From contig CAUYUJ010014196.1 of NCBI GenBank assembly GCA_963575745.1, positions 1 to 64,000 of the forward strand: DNA of 64,000 nt. The letters are read 5' to 3'. Positions 52,605-60,800 of this stretch are shown piece after piece (within the stretch, counting starts at the first letter, position 1; every line of letters begins with the position of its first letter). This stretch comes from Prorocentrum cordatum (lineage: Eukaryota > Sar > Dinophyceae > Prorocentrales > Prorocentraceae). Under the pieces are notes generated by a model. That model was not told the DNA's origin. It was given only the letters and a program-made list of their open reading frames with translations, and ran no database searches. Both the position numbers and the translations under genes were made by a program.

Positions 52605-53040
52605 CATCGGCGATCCATCGGCCACGGGGGCTTGCTGCCTCTCCCCCGGAGCCCATGCCCCCCCTGGCACTGACCCCTGGTCTTCGGGTCACTGCTCGGC
52701 TCCCTGGCGGCCGCTGCGAGCGATTCCAGCACCCCAGGAGCGGCCGCGGCGAGGTGCAGCTGTTGGAGAGCACCCCGAGGCTGGAGAGCTGCCGCGAACC
52801 TCCGAAAACGCCCGAAGACCTTGCACATCAGACCTCGAAACTTCTCATGCAGCCCTTGACCCCCCCAAACGCTTCCCTTCGAAACTTCGTCCCCCCTTAC
52901 CGATGCCCCTCACAACCTCCGCGCACGCGGCCCCCGGGCCTGGCGCTGCTTGGAGGCCTCGCCACGCAGCCGGTCCACCCAAGCGGACTCCGAGGCCCGG
53001 CGCACCTCCTCTGCGGCACGGAAGGACAGCCCCGACGTCC
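52605..53040. other. No gene called
   Basis: Open frames exist on both strands (up to ~280 codons) but are Pro/Arg/Ala-rich without motifs, and they run into the GTC/GCC repeat to the right. Confidence 0.35.
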
Positions 53041-53049
53041 AGCGCCGTC

Positions 53050-53180
53050 GCCAACGATCGACGTCGTCGTCGATGTCGCCGTCGCCGTTGCCGTCGCCGT
53101 CCCCGTCGTCGTTTCGTCGTCGCCGTCGCCGTCGCAGTCACTCGTCGCCATCGCCGTCGCTCGTTGCTCGTCGCTCATCG
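53050..53180. repeat. (GTC)n / (GCC)n triplet tract
   Basis: CGTCGTCG and GCCGTCGCCGTC triplets with TCA interruptions. Confidence 0.85.
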
Positions 53181-53379
53181 ATCGTCGACGTCAGCCATGG
53201 ACCCTTGCTACACGTCGGCCTTGGTTGGTCTTCGGCGGACTTCTGGCGGCTTCGACGGTCTTTTCGCGGTCGTCGGAGGTCTTCTGACGGGCTGCGGCGG
53301 TGTTCTGCCGGTCTTTGGTGGATTCCGGCGGCCGTCGGCAAGCTTCGGCGAGAAGGCTGGGTAGCTGCGTTCATCAAGG

Positions 53380-53960
53380 GTTCCAGGATCGAATGCCCAA
53401 CCTTACTTACAAGGGGACGAGTGGATTATAAATGAATGCGAAGGTGTATTATATCCGGCCTAACCTAGCTCATAAATGGATCGCAAATGCCCTAGATGTT
53501 TCAGGGGGGTGGCTGATCTGGTCCAAGTGGGTGGAGACCACTTCGCGGAGTTACAGAATCACCCTACGGGCACTTGTAACCAACATAAAGAAGATTAGGC
53601 CATATACAGCCTCACTGCTCACACTGATCTTGGCCTCCAGGGGGCTTTGACAGGATCAGGGGCCGTCCAAAAACGGCACAGGATGTATGAAACGACCCAC
53701 GATGTTGGCTGGGACAGCGGTCGGGACCCCAAGGACCCCGCACTGGGAAAACCGAAAAATACCAATACCGCTACTCCCTAGACCTCTCCCGGGGTGCGTT
53801 CTGACCAGAATTTCGAAGCGAATCCAGCGGTGGCGACGAGGGCCTCCCAAGAGGCCCAGAAGAGGCGAAAACGAAGGAAAGAAGAGTAATGCTATGGGTA
53901 CCTGTTCGTCCTCTGACGCACTGTGAACAAACTCATGCCATCTGCCGTTTCGGCAAGGGT
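53380..53960. other. AT-richer island, no gene called
   Basis: Composition drops toward 50% GC. A 72-codon plus frame (53432-53650, containing WLIWSKWVETTSRSY) and a 114-codon minus frame (53656-54000, containing GRWHEFVHSASEDEQV) are more protein-like than the background. They lack recognisable motifs. They could be exons or old transposon coding sequence. Confidence 0.3.
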
Positions 53961-54127
53961 CCCGATGGAAACGGGTCCTGAATCCCAGTGGGCTTACCAT
54001 CCCAAGCCGGCTCCGTCCGTCTGGCGGCCCCCGGGGCCCTGCGGATGGCCCAGGGAGAGGCCAGAACCCGCGAGCAAAAACTCCAGAGCCGCCGGTTCCC
54101 CTCGGAACCCCCTTCCTGCACGTCGGG

Positions 54128-54339
54128 AGCGTGCAAGAGAGGGGCGTCCGAGAGGGAACGTCCGCAAATCATGACCCGAGGCACGGGCGCGGCCCAGGAG
54201 GGGCCAGGGGGACGCACTGCAGAAAGAAGAAGGGGAAGAAGACGAGGAAGAGGGGGCCACGGCCACAAACCAGGGAGGTCACATGGCCCCCGCGACGATC
54301 TGCCCCCCCCCCCCTGGTCATCACCCCCTCCTGTTGGAC
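54128..54339. mobile_element. MITE family W3 copy 6
   Basis: Left part CGGGAGCGTGCAAGAGAGGG, core GCAAATCATGACCCGAGGCA and CGGGCGCGGCCC, and right end CATCACCCCCTCCTGTTGGA then CGCCCCC. The right terminus coincides with the putative 5' splice site of the exon at 54340-54566 (minus). Target repeats are unclear. Confidence 0.6.
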
Positions 54340-54566
54340 GCCCCCGCTCGTGGCGACTCCTGCTTGATCTGCTCGGCGACCCCGGGCGGCTGGGCCGCGT
54401 CGACCACCCTGTCGCCGTGGGCGCCGCTGCCGAGGGCCACCCCGCACGAGAGGAGCCCGAAGTCGGAGTGCCCCGAGGCGCGGAGCGCGGACTTCAGCGC
54501 CGCCCCCCAGGAGGCCGAAGGGGACTCCTCCATGAGCTTCCACGCGCGCAGCAGCATGTCGGTGAC
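54340..54566 (-). CDS. Candidate internal exon, unknown protein
   Basis: Read right to left, a long (TCC)n polypyrimidine tract leads to a GCGCAG acceptor (54567-54568). A 227-nt open exon follows, beginning VTDMLLRAWKLMEESP. It continues through an amphipathic helix (WGAALKSALRASGHSD), a Gly/Ser/Leu segment (FGLLSCGVALGSGAHG) and QPPGVAEQIKQESP. A possible GT donor (GTCCAAC) at 54338-54339 lies at the edge of a W3 element. The composition looks like genuine protein and differs from the surrounding repeats. No family is recognised. If real, both LINEs to the right lie in its upstream intron, in the same orientation as the gene. Confidence 0.4.
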
Positions 54567-54579
54567 CTGCGCTCGGTGA

Positions 54580-55146
54580 GGAGGAGGAGGAGGAGGAGGA
54601 GGAGGAGGAGGAGGAGGAGGAGGAGGAGGAGGAGGAGGAGGAGGGGGAGGGGAGGAGAGGAGGAGAGGGGGAGGCGGAGGAGGAGGAGGAGGAGGAGGAG
54701 GAGAAGGAGGAGGAGGGAGGAGGAGGAGGAGGAGGAGAAGGAGGAGGAAGAGGAGGAGGATGAGGAGGGGGAGGAGGAGGAGGAGGAAGAGGAGGAGGAG
54801 GAGGGAGGAGGAGGAGGAGGAGGAGGAGGAGGAGGGGGGAGGAGGAGGAGGAGGAGGAGGAGGGGGAGGAGGAGGAGGAGGAGGAGGAGGAGGAGGAGGA
54901 GGAGGAGGAGGAGGAGGAGGAGGAGGAGGAGGAGGAGGAGGAGGAGGAGGAGGAGGAGGAGGAGGAGGAGGGGGAGGGGGAGGGGGAGGGGGAGGAGGAA
55001 GAGGAGGAGAGGAGGAGGAGGAGGAGGAGGAGGAGGAGGAGGAGGAGGAGGAGGAGGGGAGGGGGAGGAGGAGGAGGAGGAGGAGGAGGAGGAGGAGGAG
55101 GAGGAGGAGGAGGGAGGAGGAGGAGGAGGAGGAGGAGGAGGAGGAT
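54580..55146. repeat. (GGA)n array, ~570 bp
   Basis: Nearly uninterrupted GGA triplets on the plus strand, (TCC)n on the minus strand, with GGGGA and GAAGA variants. It begins about 45 bp beyond the stop codon of the LINE fragment to its right and ends at a possible 3' splice site. Confidence 0.97.
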
Positions 55147-57737
55147 GCAAACCCGTGGAGACCAGGTCAAGCCTGGGCACGACATCACATTCAAGCCTGG
55201 GGGAACTTGCCGCCACTCTTGGGAGGAAGACCACGAGCCAACCTGGACAGGACCTCCCTCCCAGCCTTCGTGGGGGGACGATCAGTCTTACAGGGTTTGG
55301 CCAGGCTTTGCACATTGCGCCCACTAGCACGGGCACCACAATGCTCGCAATACAGCACGCCGCGGAGCACATTCAACCTACGATTGCCCGCGCACGAAGG
55401 ATACAAGGGGTGCGCGAGCGGATCAGAGGAAAGGTGAGCGGGGCCGAGACAAGGACCAGGACAAAAGTCCTGGACGCGGCCCTTCAAACTGAATCGACGC
55501 TCACAGATCTGGCAACGGAGAACCGTACCCTTCAAGGTCGGCTCATGACCCGCACTCCTCATCCTCCTACGGCGGACCTGGAATACAGGGATAGGAGGGG
55601 GCCGAGAGGGAGGACGGCCGAGCCGATCAGAAACACGGCGGGGGTTCTGCTCCACAACCTCCCGATGCACCGCCAGAAGGCGGTCAAGCGTGTGAGACGT
55701 GACACGATCAACAAACGCCGTCACATCAACCTGCTCGGGGGAGGGGGCCACACGTTCAGTGGCCCACCCCGCAAAGATACCAGCACACCAATTAAGGAAA
55801 AACTCCTCCTCCCCAGTGGCGAAATGGGCCCTCTGGTGGGTCGTCGAGTGGCTCTTGGTCCACAGGACGCCGACTGAACCAGGACCTCGATCGTCTAGGG
55901 CCGACCAGATCCGAACCCAAAGATCGAGCATCGAGCTGCTAGCCACGATCTGAGCCCGTGGCTGCCTCAGCCCTCTCACCAAGCGCAAATAATCAGAGTA
56001 GCACAATATATCACCCACAGTATGACTCAGAACCATGATAACTGCATAAAGTTCAGCTCGGGGACTAGACTGCTCCAAGGTAGGAAGACCACCGCACATA
56101 ATGGTATCCAGCTGCAACGAGAGACCATCTGGAACCCCAAGACTGACTATAGCCCAACCACATCGCCTCAACCTCTTATCTCTGGCATGAACCCCTCCAG
56201 AGCCATCAAGGCCCCACACACCTCCAGGAACCCGATGTTGAGCCCTCAGGGTGCCCCATGTCCAGGTACAAGCAGAGGGTGGAGGTAGGTGACCACAGGA
56301 TGCATCACGGCAGGGTACCCCACGAGTAAAGAAAGCACTATGAGGGTCAGCAGCAAGGGCATCATGAACCAAATATTCACTATTCACAATACTCGGATCA
56401 GTCAAGTACTGGTTACCCGGGCATCCCCACCAACGGTGCAGAGGTGTTTCCCGCGCGTCACCACATCGGAAGCAACGGCCTGAGGTCAAATGTCCACAGT
56501 CCTGCAGACGCGACTCGGGCCAAACACCTCCGACAGCAATCGTAATCAAAAGGGCGGCTCCCTTAAAGCCGCCGTCGTCGAGCAACTTCTTGTGCTTGGC
56601 GCGAAGCACAGTAAGGTCAGCACCTGTCTCTAGGCCTTGCCCGCAGAAGTGCTGAGCGGCCTTGGCCCAGACAATGGGCGAGCAAGACTCACGGACAGCC
56701 GAGGTAAGATGATATCTGACATCTGCACCAGTCAACCTAAGAGTGACACCAACACTTGCACGCCACTCATCAACACGTCGTGGTTCCCATCCTAGATCCA
56801 GAACAGTAGCATACAGGGCTGCAATGGGACCTCGAACGAGACGCCACCGACTCGACTCCTGCGGCTTACCGATCGTGTCGTGCAGGGCCTCCCAGACTCT
56901 CCGAACTCCAGACCGAAAACCTTCAGGAAGAAAAACCCAAACTTCCGAAATCAAGGTAAGTTGTTCAACACGGAGCCGATAAACAGGATCATCTTTAGTA
57001 TCATGCAACACTCGCAACACAGTGCTAACACAAGCCCCAGACGATCAATATCCAGAGCACGCTGCTGCCGAGGATCTGAACTGCCCAATAGCACCCGCAG
57101 GAAGCTCAAGGAGAGCATGGCCCCAGGTACCCACTGCCAAAATGCCTGGCTTGAAAACCTTCCGAGAAGCCCCACAAAGCTTGGCAAGGTAACTCAACTT
57201 CCTGGCACGACGGAAAGCGAGCGAGCGTCTCTGCTGGACCTTCCAGGCGGATCGCCTTTTATTGGCAGTAGTGACAGATCCAAGATCCTTCACTCCCTCA
57301 GCAAAAGAAATGGAGACTTCATATCTCCTGAACTCGTCCTGCAGGGGCCGCTGCAGCTCCACGGACGAGGCGATTGCAAGCGACTTAGAGCTGACGACAC
57401 ACCCCAGCTCAGAGATATCATGCTGAAAATCGGCAGCGGCCTGGGGCAGGTAGCGGCAGATGAAAGCGACAGAGCCTTGCAGGTACTGTGTGATGTCGTC
57501 AACATACGACCTAATTGGGACACGAACGTGTGGGTGGTCTCCAGGTCCTCGAGGGATCCTATTATGAGCCTTCTCCAGGACCCCGTAAAGGTAGCACTTG
57601 ACCCAGGGCATACGTTGACAACAACCCGCCAAGATGGACTCACCAGAGGCCAACACCTTCGAAAGACTCCCAGACACTTCCAAAAGCCTCGGAGACGTGT
57701 GAATGAGGAGCCCCATGTACAACAGGTGGGCGGGGTG
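55147..57737 (-). mobile_element. LINE retrotransposon, 5'-incomplete, decayed
   Basis: The 3' ~2.6 kb of a LINE: reverse transcriptase motifs B and C onward, RNase H, zinc fingers, a ~45-bp 3' untranslated piece and then a (TCC)n tract. It stops abruptly at the (TCC)n run at 57738-57785, beyond which lies the 3' end of a second LINE. Either it was truncated at insertion, or the other LINE inserted into it, in which case its 5' part would lie right of this window. Confidence 0.85.
55191..57737 (-). pseudogene. LINE pol fragment: RT (motifs B, C), RNase H, fingers
   Basis: One frame with a single internal TGA at 57045-57047 (a CGA-to-TGA change would explain it). From the right: ESILAGCCQRMPWVKCYLYG (RT motif B region), then SYVDDITQYL (motif C, both Asp present), then the thumb region. 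A zinc knuckle CFRCGDARETPLHRWWGC is followed by RNase H with GLDGSGG (first Asp), RAELYAV (Glu) and CYSDYLRLV (second Asp). The usual fourth Asp is not evident, since the likely position reads FFLNWCAG. At the C-terminus lie CQICERRFSLKG and CEHCGARASGR fingers, then the stop at 55191. It represents the C-terminal half of a pol gene and is non-functional. Confidence 0.85.
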
Positions 57738-57785
57738 GAGGAGGAGGAGGAGGAGGAGGAAGAGGAGGAGGAGGAGGAGCAGGAG
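57738..57785. repeat. (GGA)n, (TCC)n on the LINE strand
   Basis: A GGA triplet run of ~48 bp on the plus strand. On the minus strand it lies about 60 bp downstream of the stop of the intact LINE ORF2, and may be that element's 3' tail. Confidence 0.9.
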
Positions 57786-57843
57786 CACCACACCGACTAA
57801 CGAAGTCATCGCATTAGCATGCATCAAAACAAAAACAAACAGG

Positions 57844-60800
57844 TTAGCCTTCGTCCGAGAAATCCGCCTCCTCGCGCTTTCTCTGGTCAAGGACTCGCTG
57901 CCCTAACTCCTCAGCTTGGGCGCGAGAGGAGAATCCAAATAGCGCAAGGCCTCGGACGAGGTCGACGCCGACCCGCTCAACAGCTGGGCCGGGTCCAAGA
58001 GCTGGCACATCTGCGAGGCCCAGCTTCGATGCCAGGAAGGTGCGCGAGGCGTCGGAGAGCGATGTCGCCGCTCCGACGCGACCGCCCTTGCGGGACGGAT
58101 GCTTACCACGCAAAATCCAAGCCAATTGCCTCTCGCGGCCATCGGAACGGGACCCCGAGCAATCCGACACGAGAGAGCTCCGTCCCCAGGACCTCCCAGG
58201 ATGGCCAACAGATCCACAGGTGGTGCAAAACACCAAAGTATCCATAGGAGCTCCGCCTGTGGAGGACACGGGAGCCTCGATGCACGAATGGCCACGGGCC
58301 TTCCAGGGCCTGAGAAGGGCCCACGCCTCTTCCCCAGGCGGCGGCGGGGGGGCGGGGGAGGGCAGCGCCTCGCCTTCATCCCTCGCTTCGCCGCCAACTT
58401 CCGCGCGCTCCCCTCCCACGACGGACGACCCAGGCTCGACGACCCCAGCCCCCTCATCCTCGCCGCCATCATCGGCGTCGGCTGGAACCTGAAAACTGCC
58501 GAGATCGACGTGGCGCAGCCAATCGAGTGGGACATGGTCGAAGACGGCGGCATCAGCAATCATCGCCTCCTGACGCGCCGAATACCGAGAGACAAGCCGT
58601 GCAATCTCATGACATCCGATGATGACAAGGCGATCGCAATAATCACTGCGATACATCTCTGCCCCCTGGCGCGCATACAAGTCAGCCGCACGGTTGCCCA
58701 ACCACTGAACACGCGTCAGGCGGCCATCGATCACGTCCCTCTCTGTGCAATGGGAAGGGACCTTACAAACACTGCAATCATCAAGTTTATCATGCACCTG
58801 TGCCCACCAGTGGGCCCTCATGCTGTCCGGCCCTGCGGCCGACCTCGGATCCCTAGCGCAATCCACCGTGCCCGCACAATCAATGTGCAGGCTGGAGCCT
58901 GGGCACAGCACAGCATTGAGCACCAGCTGGAGGACGGCGAAGTCCTCGCCGTCTCTCGCAGCCTGGAGGGGTGCCTCCGAAAATGGCACTACCCCCCAGA
59001 TGTACGACTGGACGACCCCCTCCCCGTCCGTAACCACGACCGCCCATCCCGCCACTCCCAGGGACGGCAGATGGCCCTCGAAGGCCGAGCCGTCGGTGAA
59101 AACATGCATGCCAGACCCGATCATCAGTCCATCGGCCGGCCAATTAAAGCGATGCATGTAACATGAGGTGGGGTCGGGGGCCTTGCGCCCGAACCAGGCC
59201 GAGGGGTCAGGGAAAACCGCCCTGGAGAACAACTCCTGGGCCCGACCCGAAAGACAAGACACGAACCGTGCCGCCTCCCTGACTTCGCACGGGAGCTCTT
59301 CTCTCCTCCAAGCCGAGTGAGCGGGGCAAGCAAACCGGCGATGAAACAAGGACCCAGGCTCCCCACAGCGGAGGCGTTCAGGGCGGATATCTTCGCACTT
59401 CTCGGCGAAACGCTGCTGGCACCAATACCTGTTCGCCAGCAGCCCTCTGAGCACGCGCTGGTGGTGAGTCGTCCAGCCCTCAGACGCTCTGGCAGCCAGA
59501 AGGTCCTGGGCAGGGCGGGAGCAGATCGGGCCAGACCATTCACCCACGAACGACGACTGACGACTCTGCTCCTCGGCCACAATCGCATCCCAGCACGCCC
59601 GCCGACAAAGCATGGCGAAAAACTCAGGCGAGAAACGAGCCAAAGACCAAGCCACTCCACGGTGGTCCACCAGGCTGTCTCGATCGAGGTCTAGGTCCCA
59701 TCCTATCCTACGCAGGGTCAGGATGAGGGCGGCAATTGGCTGCTTCACCGCACTCCATGGCCTCTTTGTCCCGAGAATCTCACGGGCGTCTTCCGCCGCA
59801 GAGGCGAACACGGGCCGGGAGACCGACCGGTGCCACCAGACCGATACGAATGTTTTTACCGCGGCGACGGTGAGATGTACAAGAGGGTCGCTCGTCCACG
59901 ACGAGCTGAAGAGCAGCGAGAAGCCGAGAGATGAGCCAGGCTGGAGCGGCCCATGGCTACGAGCTGCTGCAACTCGAAGCCCTCGCAAAGCCGAGTTGCT
60001 GACCCCCAAGACGGGCGCTCCCCAGCATGCTTTGGCCGCGGGGCCCGCCCTGAAGACGCGGAACGCGTTCTTGCCTCGGCCTAAATTCCGAAGCCGGCTC
60101 GCTGATGCCAGAGCCTCCGAAAAACGCGCTGACTGAATCGGGATCCTGCGCCGAGAGCCGTCCAACGAGTCCCCCCCAAGGTCCCGATGGGTCTCGGACA
60201 ACAGTGAAACGTCTAGCGGCCACTCGGGGTCATTAAGCAAGAGGTCGAGCAGCGCGTTGTCCGAGACCATAAAACAAGTTTTGGACGTATTGACTGGCAG
60301 CTCTAGCTGCTGCATGGCTGCTAAGACCAAGTTGACGGCTTTGACTAGTTGCGCTGCGACCGTTCGTACGCCCCCTACTGCGTGCAACTTAACATCATCA
60401 ACGAGATTGATGGGGCGACATACTGGCGTCTCCAACGCCACAGCTTTCAAAACGCAGAGGGTGAGCAATTTCACAACCCCCGTCGCACAAGAACATCCTG
60501 CAACTACGGTTCCATTTGGCACAATAGCACGCGACGTTGCCGACATCCATCGTACTCGGCGAGGCCCGCGGTAGAGCGCGCAAAGCGACCGGAGCAGGCC
60601 GAGATCAAACGAGTAATGAACTGCTGCCTGCTTCATGGCCATGTGCGACACATTTTCGTAAAAACGAGACAAATCAAAAAAGACAGAGCCACTCACCATG
60701 CCGTGCCGACGCGCATGCACCACAAAAAGGTTGTGCACGTACGCCGCCCGATCCGCCGCCGTGTCGCCGGATTTGCCCCAGAAGAAGGCTTCGTCCACGC

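Noticed and set aside
53988-55877. A 629-codon plus-strand frame
   Set aside because: It joins anti-sense LINE sequence to the GGA array. The LINE is convincingly coded on the minus strand.
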